In this document: one piece after another, positions 33,301 to 44,549 of the stretch
How positions within the stretch are numbered: the first letter of the stretch is position 1
Layout of the letters: each line of letters starts with the position of its first letter
Origin: Steinernema hermaphroditum
Lineage: Eukaryota; Nematoda; Chromadorea; Rhabditida; Steinernematidae
Assembly: GCA_030435675.1 (NCBI GenBank)
Contig: CM059623.1
Span: forward strand, 2,072,012-2,136,011
Direction: 5' to 3'
Length of the DNA: 64,000 nucleotides
The notes under the pieces: generated by a model
Database searches by the model: none
What the model was told of the DNA's origin: nothing
What the model saw: the letters and a program-made list of their open reading frames with translations, nothing else
Translations under genes and position numbers: made by a program

Positions 33301-33682
33301 CCCAGGTCAAGCTGAACAGCTCTCTGATGCCTCCAACCCAGGCTGACAACCAGCGTCAGAGCATGATGCAGATGCAGGTCGGACTCGATGCCCAAATCAA
33401 GCAGGCCGATGACGATTTGGCCGACATTCTCGAACAGGTTAGCATCGTCAGTTAGCCTTATCTTTTCTATCTATTCATCTTCAGATTGCTGAGCTCCAAA
33501 CCTTGGCACCCACATCGGTCGGCGACGATCCAGAAGAGCGAAACGCAGCTTTGGACCAAGTGCGCAGCATTCTCGACTACCAGATCACCGCGCTGCAGAA
33601 TATTGACGACATGCAAGGTGACGTCACGAGAAAGATCGCTATGGTTGTGGATCGGCTGGAAGGTGAAGGAAAGCAATACTAA
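30306..33682 (+). CDS. npp-11: Nup62-type FG nucleoporin
   Basis: Six exons (30306-31459, 31715-32311, 32359-32556, 32960-33098, 33147-33437, 33485-33682) join in phase to 858 residues. Residues 1-650 are an Ala/Thr/Ser-rich FG domain with dozens of GLFG, GFGF and LTFG repeats that would form the permeability barrier of the nuclear pore. The last 209 residues are the Nsp1/Nup62 C-terminal coiled coil: KMTMKELEQMLQMMVCEYEE, VELEKAVGVSDWTDGSQ, DEQVR-like RSILDYQITALQNIDDMQGD. This region binds Nup58/Nup54 partners in the central channel. Intron 2 (32312-32358) would need a GC donor (AAG|GCACTT). The start is preceded by TTCTTTCAG, a likely spliced-leader site. The name npp-11 is by analogy with the C. 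elegans Nup62 orthologue. Confidence 0.88.
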
Positions 33683-33689
33683 GAAACAT

Positions 33690-34658
33690 CATCATTTCCG
33701 GTTCAATTTCTTGTTTTTGTTGTTGTTTTTTTTTCGAAATACGTTGTCGTGTCGTTAACAATGTGATGAACGAAAGTTTCGGTCCAAAAAATCTGCTGCA
33801 GTTATTTTTGTTTTCCACGGTAATTGGCGTGTTGACAGCACTTTTGGAAAGTGGGTGAGCAGAGATCGTCACGGGGGTAGAAAGTTGAATGGAGATCGAA
33901 CATAAAGAAAACCTGTTTGGGTGCGTTCTCCGTTCACAGCCAACTCGAAATAGGGATGCATTAGTCGCCATGGGTAAGTATCGTCATCTGTTCAAAAACG
34001 AATGGGGATTCTCACAACAAGAAGCGTCAAGCATTGTTAAACGGTATTCGATTTCTTACGGTTATCTGTCTCAACTGGAAGTGCCAGTTAGCTTTCGAGA
34101 CGATTTCTACATACCGGAAGCGGTCGGTTTCTGCTTCCCAGATCTGCATGAATTCCGTGTAAGAAGGGGCAAGACATAACTGAAATTGGGATAGGATTGA
34201 AAAAAAAAACAAATTTAAATATGTTGGAGAAGCGAGAACAAAAAATGTGAATCGCAAGGTGAGTCGAACCCGGGCCCCGAAAATGACAGCCAAGGCACTA
34301 CCCAGTTTGATCACATAGCCATTTCCACTTTAGCTGGCACAGTTAGTTATAGATATATCGAGGAAACTTTCGGAGGGTATTTAATGGCCTGGTATGCGTA
34401 TAAACTATCTAGACATAAACCTAAGCCAATTTGGTTAGACCTTGTGAGGCGTCCTTTTGGGGTTAACACTAATGAAGGCCTACCAGTTTGCCAATTTTCA
34501 GCTCGATCCGAGGCGGAAACGGTAGATCTGTATAAATTGCGATGCTTCCCATTAACCTCGCCAAGGCGATGCATTACAACCCCTAATGCATTTCTTTTTT
34601 TGTGTATTTAATCCCAATCGGGGCCTGAATCTATCATCAAAACACGAACATCTCAAAA
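33690..34658. other. Intergenic, with a tRNA-like scrap
   Basis: On the minus strand near 34250-34325 the sequence reads CTGGGTAGTGCC, then CTGTCAT as a possible anticodon loop (GTC, Asp), then CCCGGGTTCGACTC. The anticodon and acceptor stems do not pair properly, so it is at best a tRNA pseudogene or a tRNA-derived repeat. Nothing else was found. Confidence 0.35.
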
Positions 34659-35216
34659 ATGACCGTAACTGCCCAGAAACCCCGCTACGACTGGTTCCAG
34701 ACGGACCGCGCCGTCAATCTCACCGTGCTGCAGCGAGGCCTCTCCCAGGAAGACGTCAAAGTGGACTATGACGACTCGGAGCTGAAGATCTCCGCCAGAG
34801 GCGAGGAGATCTTCGCGGCGCGCCTCGCCCACCCCGTGGAGAAAATGAAGTTCTCACTGCAGGTGACCCCCCGGAAGGTGGAGCTGCAGATGCCGAAGGC
34901 AACGGCCGGTCGCTGGGAGCGGCTGGAGTGGAATGTGGAGCGGCCGAAAGGGCTGAAGACGCCACGCGACTGGAACCGTCTGGAGAAGGAGGCGATCGAG
35001 GAGGAGAAGCGCGAGGAGAAGGAGGACCACGGTGACACCGGTATGACGAAATCCCTCCGCGCGCTCTACCAGAGTTGTGACCCCGACGTGCAGCGCGCCA
35101 TTATGAAGTCGTACGTGGAGTCCTGTGGCACCGTCCTCAACATGAACTGGGAGGAGGTGAAGAGCAAGAAGATCGAAGTCAGTGCTCCCGACGGCCTCGA
35201 GTACCGAAAGCTCTGA
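34659..35216 (+). CDS. SGT1-like co-chaperone (CS + SGS domains)
   Basis: A single-exon gene of 185 residues. Residues 8-92 form a CS domain (p23-like): RYDWFQTDRAVNLTVLQRGL, VDYDDSELKISARGEE, HPVEKMKFSLQVTPRKVELQ, RWERLEW. Residues about 105-185 form an SGS domain: DWNRLEKEAIEEEKREEKED, LRALYQSCDPDVQRAIMKSY, ESCGTVLNMNWEEVKSKKIE. This pair is typical of SGT1, an Hsp90 partner that links to SCF ubiquitin ligases and kinetochore assembly. The TPR domain of yeast and plant SGT1 is absent, as in other animal short forms. AATAAA at 35248 is a likely poly(A) signal. Codon use is GC-rich with no introns. Acts in the cytoplasm by family knowledge. Confidence 0.9.
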   Translation: MTVTAQKPRYDWFQTDRAVNLTVLQRGLSQEDVKVDYDDSELKISARGEEIFAARLAHPVEKMKFSLQVTPRKVELQMPKATAGRWERLEWNVERPKGLKTPRDWNRLEKEAIEEEKREEKEDHGDTGMTKSLRALYQSCDPDVQRAIMKSYVESCGTVLNMNWEEVKSKKIEVSAPDGLEYRKL

Positions 35217-35309
35217 AGAAGACGATTGTGTTTCTTTGTAGTGGATAAATAAATTTTCTCGTCAAATTGATTGCTTTCTGCCTTTAGTCCGCGAGGTCTT
35301 GCATATCTT

Positions 35310-35610
35310 CCCCTTATCCACTACCGTAACCCCCAGTTCTGTCCCCCTCACTGTATTTGCCCCGGCTACCATCTCCACGGCCTGTGTACCCTTTAGACTG
35401 GGTCGCCGACCTCGACAGCGAGCCATTCTACTCGGCCGACGAGGACGCGGAGTGGCTGGATTTCAAGCGCTGGGTCGGCGCTGAATGAAGGGAGGGTATG
35501 TTGGGGCGTGGCCCCGCGCTCCCGCCCCGCGCGCGGACCGCTCCCGGCCCAAGTCAGTCCACTCACCGCTCTCGTCAAGAACCAGCCGCGCCGATCTCCC
35601 TTTTTAACGA
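35310..35610 (+). mobile_element. GC-rich LTR retroelement, 3' fragment (copy 3)
   Basis: Contains the last codons of the element protein (FYSADEDAEWLDFKRWVGAE, stop at about 35488), the polypurine tract, and the first about 100 bp of the LTR starting TGTTGGGGCGTGGCCCCGCG at 35499. No left part is present. It lies about 60 bp after the SGT1 poly(A) signal. Confidence 0.8.
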
Positions 35611-35780
35611 GCGCAAGCTTAAAATTAGCGATGAAATTCCCGGTCCCGAAATCTTGCGCATCAAAAGTCGGGTCTGTAACCAAAAATAAGCAATTCTATT
35701 ATACTCCTGCAAGAGAAACGTTAAATTAGAAGCAATGAGGTAGGTACGTATATGATGTTTTGCAAGAAGAATAACACTGC

Positions 35781-36980
35781 TCAGCAGGTTGGGGCCGTCT
35801 TAGGCCAGTTGGGAAGGTCCTTTCCGAAGTAGAAGAGGTGATCTTCGACGTTGAACTGCTGGATCGCGTCGAAACCACTTCGGTCCTCAGCCATGAGGCT
35901 GACAGTGAACTCAGCGCCCGGCTCCATCCCCTTCGGATACCACACCTCGTGACGGTGGTGGAAGGGTCCGTCGACAGGGCTGCCGATGGGTTCGACGGAC
36001 GGAATCGCGGGCACCGGGTCGTGGATGTTGATGATGCGGAAGGAGAAGGGCACAAGACGGTCGTGGCCCTCGGCGAAGTAGCGGTCGCCGATACGGGGCT
36101 GGCCGAAGTTGATCATCTTGACCTTGTCGCTGGAACGGAATCCGTTTCCGACGACGGCGGCGGCGCCAAGAGACGCGAGGCCGCCGCCCAGGGAGTGGCC
36201 GACGCTCTGAAGGAACATGACTAACAACAGAATTTGTGGCTCGACTAACCCAAACTTCATAGTCTGGAAAGAGTTTCGTGTAATTCACGAGATCCTTCGC
36301 GATCTTGGAGTCCCAAAGACGGTGGAAGGCTTGGTAATAGTAGTTGAAGACACGGCCGCCAGTAGGCGCGAAGGGTGTAGTGGCCTTGGTGACGAAGAAG
36401 TCGATTCCTTGCAGAAGAAGCTGCGGGATTCCCTGCGTTCCTCTGAACGAGATAACGATCGCCTTTTCGCTGTGCACGACGGCCGTGTAGGCGTGGCACT
36501 TGGTCTAAATACGATAGGTTAATCTCCGTAAATGACTGACTTACAGTATTCAAGAGGTCACAGGGCACTTCGAAGACGTTTCCCACGGTGACGTTCTCGA
36601 ACGGGCAGTTGAGCAGCTTCTGAAGACGAGTCGGGTCGTCCTCGTTGGCGCCGGCGATCAGAGGCAGGATCTTCTCCTTCACGAACTCTTCATCGTAGAC
36701 GATGTCCTTCGGCATTTCACATGGGCAGTTGTAGGCGTGCTCGATTTGGCTGGTCAGGGGACAAGAGTTGAAGAAAAAGGGCACGCAGGAGTTGTCCGAA
36801 GCGCACCACCTGAAATGATTCTTGAATTGAGCGCTCTCCTACCGTAACTTACTCGCATTTCAAGCCCAGCCAGTTGCTGGAGTTGGCGCACTCTTCACAG
36901 CTTTTGAAAGAGTTGCAGCCGTTGAGTTCAATGGCGCTGGCGAAGAAGAGGAGAGTGAGCCCGAGGAGGAGACAGAACAT
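35781..36980 (-). CDS. Secreted class 3 (Rml-type) lipase
   Basis: Four exons (36980-36853, 36809-36545, 36504-36256, 36206-35781) give 355 residues. A signal peptide (MFCLLLGLTLLFFASA) is followed by a cysteine-rich stretch (CNSFKSCEECANSSNWLGLK, CEWCASDNSCVP) resembling a PSI-type fold often found before nematode lipases. The lipase domain has AIVISFRGTQG (oxyanion region), SVGHSLGGGLASLGA with the nucleophilic Ser in GHSLGG, NIHDPVPAIPS with the likely catalytic Asp, and FHHRHEVWYP with a likely catalytic His. It should hydrolyse acylglycerols outside cells or in the gut lumen. Exon 4 starts right at the nucleophile elbow. All introns are short with GT-AG ends. The stop is TGA at 35783-35781. 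Confidence 0.9.
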
Positions 36981-37358
36981 GACTGGACCGATGTGCAGTC
37001 GAGGGGGCCTTCCCTTTTTGTAGAAAGTCGACGAGGAGCACTCAAAAAGTGCATTAACACAAACATTTTGAGCATTCTTGAATAATTGTCATACTTTGTG
37101 GCTCACAGACTGCAGATGCCCTCTGTTCTATGGCAATTTTCCAAGTAACTTGCATTCATTCATGAAAACATCCAGTTCGATTCATTCATATCCGCGAGTA
37201 CTTTTGATGTCACCGGATTTGAAAGGCAAATAACGGCAACATCATTTGCATATACATTCGCGGTGATGTTGCAGTGGCTGCAAAACGCATCACATATCTG
37301 TATGTGCTTGATGGGCGTTCTTTATTTTTTATCCGAAATGTACATAGGTTTAAGTGAT

Positions 37359-38776
37359 TCAGGGAACTGCACCAGTCACGGTGAGCCCCATGCGCGACTT
37401 CTTCGAACTCTGTCCAGAAACCAGATCTTCGAGAGACTTGCGGATTTGAGTCATCGACCAACGCTCATGGGGATCTCCAGGGAAACAGTGCTTGCTCATG
37501 ATGACTCTGAGCGCAGTTGGCATATTATCCGGTGGTGCCATTCGATAGCCACTCTTCACTTGGACGTTAACTTCGCCGACTGTCATTCCTGGATACGGAT
37601 CTGCGCCATCGGTGAACACTTCCCACATCATAATTCCGTAGCTGAAGACGTCAGATTTGGAAGAGTACGACGCGGTGATGAGCGTTTCGGGTGCCAGCCA
37701 GCGTATCGGCAATTTCTGCTTCAGATTTTTCAGTTTGTACTTCGCTTCGTGATTCGACATTTCGCGCGATAGTCCAAAATCAGAGATTTTCACGTGGCCG
37801 TCTTGTACGAGACAATTGCGTGCCGCGACATCGCGATGGATGCAACCTTAAATAAACATAACAAATCAGCAAGCGGCATGTTGCGTGTAACAAACCTTTA
37901 TCATGAAGATACTCAAGCCCTTTAGCAGCGTCGTAACACATTGAAACGCGTTCATTCGTGCCGATCGTCGATCCCTTTTTAACGAGAAATGAGTCAAGAC
38001 TTCCGCCGTTGACTAGCTCCATTACCAGCATTATCGGTTCCTGCAAAGCAAAGATGTAATGATAGACTCGCTTACACAAACACCTACGTGCTCGATGGCA
38101 ACTCCATAAAATCGTACAATGTTCGGGTGTTCGTAGCGACGCATGATTCGTGCTTCTTTGCATATCTCCTTGATCATTTCCTTGTTCAGCGCCTTTCCTT
38201 TGTGTACCTTCACAGCCACCTTATGCACGATATCGTTCGCCATCGTCAGCGTTCCAGCGTAGACGCCTCCGAATGCGCCTTCACCGAGCATTTTGCCAAG
38301 ATCCACCTGCTCATGTCGAAGCTCCCAATCTTGCTTTGGCACCGCGATAAGAAGCTGCGCGCCACTTTTCTCTGTCACAGCGACTTTGCGCGTTGTGTAG
38401 AATCGGATGAGGTCGTTGACGCTATCGAACTGATAACGCTCGATGTAGATCTTGCCGCAGTTCTCGTTGATGATGAAATGATGCGCTTTGCTGTTCCATT
38501 TCACAGACAGTACCAGCTTCATGCCCTGAGAAAGACAAAATTGAAAACTCATAAATAAGAGTGGATGCTCACCTGGCCTTGGCGCGGCTCCGTCTGGCGC
38601 ACGAGGAAGTGGCCTTGCTGCGTGAGTAGCTTCGTGATGTCTTCGCGGGGAAGCAGTCCATGATACCACTCCTCGTTTTCATAGCCTCCGCCGCCGAGAT
38701 TGCTGCCGTGACCGGCCCCGCGGCTTCGTGTCACCTTGCTCACTGTCGAGACCGTGCTGGTTGCGTCGCCCGGCAT
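37359..38776 (-). CDS. Fer/Fps-like SH2 tyrosine kinase
   Basis: Four exons (38776-38573, 38525-38088, 38040-37896, 37846-37359) give 424 residues. An SH2 domain spans about residues 36-120 (WYHGLLPREDITKLL, GHFLVRQTEPRQGQG with the phosphotyrosine-binding Arg in FLVR). The tyrosine kinase domain follows: GEGAFGGVYAG, KVAVKVHKG, MELVNGGSLDSFL, IHRDVAARNCLV, DFGLSRE, PIRWLAPE and DVFSYGIMMWEVFTDG. The motifs HRDVAARN and PIRWLAPE mark it as a tyrosine kinase. The short form without an F-BAR region is the typical nematode-expanded Fer family, several members of which act in sperm. All key residues are present, so it should be active. Divergent to the second nucleoporin gene. Confidence 0.92.
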
Positions 38777-39447
38777 CTCCGCTGCTGCTCCGTTGACGGC
38801 GAAACTTGCTCCGAGGCGCTACTGGACTCTGCGCAGAAGATGATCGCCGGTCGCGTGGTTCGACCCCTCTTCGCCTGGGGAATTTTCAAAAAGAACCATG
38901 GCATGCCGATCGGTCGGCTTTTATGTCCTTTGCAGACTCAGAGGTGCAAAGTAGACATGTCTGGTTCTGGATTCGGACAGGGTTCGAACAGGGAACAAGG
39001 CGCACGCGGTGGGACAATAGCCGAACGGACGATAAATTTGGGGAGCAGGAAAGATTCAAATCACACTCCACAGTAGATATCGGAAACTAGGCGCGGCTGT
39101 TTCTCCCCGCGCTGGCATTTCGAATATTTCTCTCTCGCGCTTTTCCAAATTTTGTGCGTTTTTTTCGAGCATAGTGATAGCTATGTGAGCTGTGTGGCCT
39201 GTTCTTGATTTGTCTTCCCTGATTTTCGCGTTATATTGCGATGGGGACCACTTGCGAGCTCCAGTCGGCGAGGTTTTCTGTTGTAAAAAACAAAATGTGT
39301 GGGCGTCTTATAAACTTACCGCCACAGATGACACGGTGAAAAGGACTTTAATTCGTCCGTACTATATTTTCCACTTTTGTGTTTGCGAAAAATGCGCTGT
39401 AATTCTTTGTTATAGCCGCAAAATTAAGCGTCTTCCGATTTCAGGTG
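38777..39447. other. Shared upstream region of divergent genes
   Basis: Lies between the start of the SH2 kinase (minus) and the start of the Nup62-like copy (plus). Open frames here have no motif. TTCCGATTTCAG at 39433-39444 immediately precedes GTG-ATG of the nucleoporin and could be a spliced-leader acceptor or the acceptor of an unseen upstream exon. Confidence 0.4.
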
Positions 39448-42400
39448 ATGTTTGGAAAGTCGAAATTCCCATCAACTCCAGTAAGCCAGCCCAACCAGTC
39501 GGAGGCGTAAGATATCTTTTCTTGTCTGGCTGTTTCATAACATTCTTTTCAGTGGTAAAAGTCTTTTTGGCGCACAAAGCACGACCGGTGGCAGCCTCTT
39601 TGGAGGAAATGCTGCAACCACGCTTGCCCAGTCGACGACCCCGGTATGATTAGGTGCAAAAAAAATTAATGAAGTATCTTTCGCTTTCAGGTGATGTTTG
39701 GACAGTCAACATTCCCATCGACGCCAGCAAGCCAGCCCAACCAGTTGAATGCGTAAGATATTTTTTCCTCTCCGGTTGTTTAATAATAATCTTTTCAGTA
39801 GCAAAAGTCTTTTTGGCGCAAAAAATACGGCCGGTGGCAACCTCTTTGGAGGAAATACTGCGAATACGCCTGCCCAGGCGACCTTCTCGTTCACGGGAGC
39901 GGCCACCAGCACTGCCGCAGCAGCTCCTTCTGGTCTGTTTGGCAGTGGACCGAGCGCCATACCAACATTCTCAGTGACGCCAGCAACTCCAACCGAGCCG
40001 ACCCCTCCGTAAGACATATTTTCGCTCTCAAAATAGACATAAACGTCTCATAATAATCTTTTCAGTGGTAAAAACTTTTTTGGTGGAAACGGCACGGGCG
40101 GTGGCAACCTCTTTGGAGGAAATGCTGCAACCACGCTTGCCCAGTCGACGACCCCGGTATGATTAGGTGCGAAAAAAATTAATGAAGTATCTTCCGCTTT
40201 CAGGTGATGTTTGGACAATCGAATTTCCCATCGACGTCAGTAAGCCAGCCCAACCAGTCAGAGACGTGAGATATCTTTTCCTATCAGCCGTTTTCATAAT
40301 AATCTTTTTAGTGCTAAAAGCCTTTTTGGCGCGCAGATCACGGGCGGTGGCAGCCTCTTTGGAGGGAATGCTGCAACCACGCTTGCCCAGTCGACTTTCT
40401 CGTTCGCGGGAGCGGCCACGAGCACTACTTCAGCTCCTCCTTCCGGACTATTTGGTTCTGCACCGAGCACCGCACTGACATTTTCAGTGGCGCCAGCAAC
40501 TCCCGTCCAGTCCAAACCGCAGGCAACGTAGGATACATTCTCCTGTCAGGGTTTTGCAGTGAACATTTCAGCACCAGTGGACATTTTGGCGGCAAGGGCA
40601 CAGGCGGTAGCAACCTTTTTGGAGGAAACACTGCAAATACGTCTGCCCAGTCGACCATCTCATTCCCGGGTGCGGCCACCAGCACAACAGCAGCTCCTCC
40701 TTCCGGACTATTTGGTTCTGCACCGAGCACTGCACTGACATTTTCAGTGGCTCCAGCAACTCCCGTCCAGTCCAAACCGCAGGCAACGTAGGATACATTC
40801 TCCTGTCAGGGTTTTGCAGTGAACATTTCAGCACCAGTGGACATTTTGGCGCGCAGATCACGGGCGGTGGCAGCCTCTTTGGAGGGAATGCTGCAACCAC
40901 GCCTGCCCAGTCGACTTTCTCGTTCGCGGGAGCGGCCACCAGCACAACAGCAGCTCCTCCTTCTGGACTATTTGGTTCTGCACCGAGCACCGCACCGACA
41001 TTCTCACTGGCGCCAGCAACTCCCGTCCAGTCCAAACCGCAGGCAACGTAGGATACATTCTCCTGTCAGGGTTTTGCAGTGAACATTTCAGCACCAGTGG
41101 ACATTTTGGCGGCAAGGGCACAGGCGGTAGCAACCTTTTTGGAGGAAACACTGCAAATACGTCTGCCCAGTCGACCATCTCATTCCCGGGTGCGGCCACC
41201 AGCACAACAGCAGCTCCTCCTTCTGGACTATTTGGTTCTGCACCGAGCACCGCACCGACATTCTCACTGGCGCCGACAACTCCTGCCCTGTCCAAATCGC
41301 AAGAAACGTATGATATTTTTTCCTATCAAATTTTTGTACTGCACATTTCAGCACCAGTGGACATTTTGGCGGCAAGGGCACAGGCGGTAGCAACCTTTTT
41401 GGAGGAAACACTGCAAATACGTCTGCCCAGTCGACCATCTCATTCCCGGGTGCGGCCACCAGCACAACAGCAGCTCCTCCTTCTGGACTATTTGGTGTAG
41501 CACAGAGCACCGCACCGACATTCTCACTGGCGCCAGCAACTCCTGTCCAGTCCAAATCGCAAGAAACGTATGATATTTTTTCCTATCAAATTTTTGTACT
41601 GCACATTTCAGCACCAGTGAACTTTTTGGCGGCAAAAGCACAGGCGGTAGCAACTTTTTTGGAGGAAATACTGCGAGTACAGCAGCCCAATTGACCAATC
41701 CGATATCCTCACTGCAGCCCGCAGCCGCAACTCAGCCCAACCAGCCAGAAACGTGCAGTGTTTCCCGTCGTCGTGATTTTATTTTGTACATTTTCAGTGC
41801 CAAAATGACAATGAAAGAGTTGGAGCAGATGCTCCAGATGATGGTTTGCGAGTATGAGGAGCAGGAACGGATCTTCATAGAGAAGGTGGTCGAACTGAAC
41901 GCTTACGACGCTGTTCTGCGTGACTCGAGACAGAAAGTAAGTCACTGCACTCATCCATATTCCCCACAAAACCGCCATTTTTAGGTATTTGAGCTAGTTG
42001 AAGAAGTAAACGGCATAGAGAAGGAGAAGGACCGTATCAAGGCCAACGTCGAATTCCTAGAGACCAAAGAGAAAGAGATGGACGAGATCGTTGTCGAGCT
42101 GGAGAAGGCGGTCGGGGTTTCCGACTGGACCGATGGATCCCAGGTCAAGCTGAACAGCTCTCTGATGCCTCCAACCCAGGCTGACAACCAGCGTCAGAGC
42201 ATGATGCAGATGCAGGTCGGACTCGATGCCCAAATCAAGCAGGCCGATGACGATTTGGCCGACATTCTCGAACAGGTTAGCATCGCCATTTAGCCTTATC
42301 TTTTCTATCTATTCATCTTCAGATTGCTGAACTGCAAGCGTTGGCACCCGCTTCCACAGGAGAAGATCAAGAAGAGCGAAACGCAGCTTTGGACCAAGTC

Positions 42401-42520
42401 CGCAGCATCCTTGACTTCCAGATCACCGCGCTGCAGAATATTGACGATATGCAAGGCGACGTCACGAGGAAGATTGCTACGATCGTGGACCGCCTCGAAA
42501 GTGAAGGAAGACATTTTTGA
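39448..42520 (+). CDS. Nup62-like paralogue with amplified FG exons
   Basis: Fifteen exons join in phase to 797 residues: 39448-39506, 39553-39643, 39691-39752, 39799-40008, 40066-40156, 40204-40265, 40312-40527, 40578-40787, 40838-41047, 41098-41307, 41358-41567, 41618-41752, 41798-41936, 41985-42275, 42323-42520. The FG part is made of repeated exons coding (G/S)K(S/N)LFG, GG(S/N)LFGGN and SGLFGSAPS motifs. The end is a Nup62 C-terminal coiled coil almost identical to that of the first gene except in the last exon. It should sit in the nuclear pore centre like Nup62 or act as a germline or stage-specific variant. All frames are open, so the copy looks functional. The first exon could also be an internal one, since TTTCAG precedes it. 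Confidence 0.8.
39553..40527 (+). repeat. Two-unit duplication of three FG exons (about 513 bp)
   Basis: Exons of 91, 62 and 210 nt (39553-40008) recur as 91, 62 and 216 nt (40066-40527), with matching introns, for example GGTATGATTAGGTGC.AAAAA followed by TTAATGAAGTATCTT. Phases are kept, so the protein frame is undisturbed. Confidence 0.8.
40562..41617 (+). repeat. Tandem exon-intron array, exact 260-bp period
   Basis: Units begin at 40562, 40822, 41082, 41342 and 41602 at ACATTTCAGCACCAGTG(G/A). Each of the first four holds one 210-nt exon (70 codons, phase 2 to phase 2) plus a 50-nt intron. The units are near-identical and differ mainly in GGCAAGGGCACAGGCGG against GCGCAGATCACGGGCGG, pointing to unequal exchange and partial homogenisation. 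Confidence 0.9.
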
Positions 42521-42741
42521 ATGTTCATATAAGAAGTGTTCGGCGTTAACATAAGGTTATTTTGGGATTTTGTTTATTCGTGTTGTTCTGATAAATTCGT
42601 AGACATCGCTTATCGTACATAGACGTCTTCAACGCTACTTGCACGTTTCAGACAGTTGAGTCGTCTTCAAAAAGGGAGAAGTAGTGAAAGTCGGTCGGTT
42701 GTTTGCGAGCTCAACGCAACGATCGGTCGGTTGTCAGAAGG

Positions 42742-44106
42742 ATGGGCGATCTGATCCAGTTGGACCCGGGGCGGCAGGTGGAACGTTGGACGATCGAAAA
42801 GAAATTGGGAGAGGGTGCGTTTGGAGCCGTCTACCGCTGTTCCGATCAGAAAACCGGACTCATCTACGCGCTGAAGGTTTTTCTCGTTTCTTGTAGGGAA
42901 AAAGTATTAAATGTTTTATTGCAGGTAGAAGGCGCCAATGAGCAGATCCAACTACTGAAGATGGAGGTCTTCGTGCTGAGCGAGTTGAACAAGGCCGGTG
43001 GACGCCATTTCTGCAAAATTGAAGACAAAGGCCGCGTGGACAACTTCAACTATGTGGTGATGACATTTGTCGGAAAATCACTCCATGTAAACGACAGTTT
43101 CATGCTCATTATTTTGAAAAGAGCACATTTAGGACTTGAGAATGCAAGCGCCCGGCAAGAAGTTCAGCGTCGGCACCGCAATCAGCGTCGGAATTCAGTG
43201 TCTTCAGGCGCTGGAAGACCTCCATGGTATCGGCTATCTCCACCGTGATGTCAAACCTGCAAACTACACCATCGGTCGTGCTGAGCTCAAGGAGCTTCGA
43301 AAGGTCTACGTTCTGGACTTCGGCATGGCGCGGAAGTTCGTGCACGACGACGGTACGATTAAAAAGCCGCGCGCGGCCGCTGGATTCCGAGGAACCGTCA
43401 AGTACGCCCCGATCGCTTGTCACAACCAACGAGAGCTGTGCCGACTCGATGACTGCGAAACGTGGCTCTATATGCAGGTGGAGTACACGAAGGGCAGCTT
43501 GCCCTGGCGCAACCTGAAGGACATGGACGAGATCGGACGTATGAAGCGCAACTGCCGTGGAGATATCCCACTCAAACAGCTTTACGGCGGTTGTCCTCGC
43601 GAATACATCGAGATTATGCGTGTCATAGACGGCGGACGCTTCTTTGATGAACCTAATTATCAGCGCATGTACGCGCTTCTACGTCAGGCAATGAAGACAA
43701 TGCAGGCGACGGTTAGGTCTCTGTTTCGTAAATGAAAAATTGTCTCGTCCTTTAGGAGTATCCGTACGACTGGGAGCGATGGGAAGAGGAAAGAAAGAAG
43801 GTCGAAGAAACAAAGAAGAAGGAGGACGAAAACAAGAAGAAAGAAAAGGAGAAGGAAATGAAGACAGGTTTTGAGGATGACGATAAGGACAAGGACAATA
43901 AAGACAATAAGAAGGCAAGTTATTCAACGCAGAGCTTTCTTAAGTACTCAATTTAGAAGGAAAAAGAAGTGAAGAATGACGATGATGGAAAGAAGGTTAG
44001 TGTAAGAAGGGCAGGAGAAAAGTAACTGCATCTCATTTAGAAGGAAAAGGAGATGAAGACAGGCTTCGAGGACGACGATGGTAAAGATAAAGAAAAGAAG
44101 AAGTGA
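42742..44106 (+). CDS. Tau-tubulin-kinase-like (CK1 superfamily) kinase
   Basis: Six exons (42742-42876, 42925-43086, 43133-43711, 43756-43914, 43957-43995, 44041-44106) give 379 residues. The kinase domain shows WTIEKKLGEGAFGAVYRCSD, the Lys in IYALK, GRHFCKIEDKG, LHRDVKPANYTIG, YVLDFGMARKF, and FRGTVKYAPI in place of APE. These are hallmarks of the TTBK-like branch of CK1 kinases, hugely expanded in nematodes and often sperm-expressed. The tail is a Lys/Glu/Asp-rich coil (WERWEEERKKVEETKKKED) in which the module KEKEMKTGFEDDD occurs twice, in exons 4 and 6. Intron 4 has a consensus GC donor (AAG|GCAAGT). GGTTGTCAG before the start may be a spliced-leader site; AATAAA follows at 44125. Confidence 0.92.
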
Positions 44107-44220
44107 TCATGTGTTCATTTCAAGAATAAATGGCGTCAGTCTTGCACAGTTTCGTGTTACAGAAGTGTCAGAATATCACTTTTCTCTTTGTACGCGTTTA
44201 TAAACGCATATTATTCCGAC

Positions 44221-44549
44221 ATGCGCAGGATCGGTCGAGTTCGTCTCGCGGTTGTCGTCTGATCTGCTCGCCAATTCGCAGGCAATGTACAATTGCCAGC
44301 GGCCACGCGGGAAAAGAGATCACGTATCGGGTTAGATATTTAATAGAACACTCAAACCTTCAACGCACACAACAAACCAGGAACAAAAGGGAAGAAAAAC
44401 AAGGGTGAGAACAAACGGTAACAACAACGGGTATACGAAATACAGTATCATGCCCGCCACGCACTCGCGCGCTACGCTAGCAAGTCAATCGTTGCGAGAG
44501 TCACACTGGTGAATCTCGCCCGTTCGGTCGTCGCGGTCGCTCGGCGACA
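44221..44549 (-). repeat. 3' LTR of the BEL-type element
   Basis: Near-identical to 46841-47169. The last 26 codons of the gag frame overlap this LTR (stop at 44474-44472). Confidence 0.92.

Noticed and set aside
34250..34325. Possible tRNA-Asp on the minus strand
   Set aside because: The CTGTCAT loop and T-arm are suggestive, but the anticodon and acceptor stems do not pair; at best a pseudogene or SINE-like scrap.
39553..42300. CRISPR-like or satellite array at the 260-bp repeats
   Set aside because: The units are coding exons plus introns with conserved phase and splice sites, in a eukaryotic gene; no spacer structure exists.
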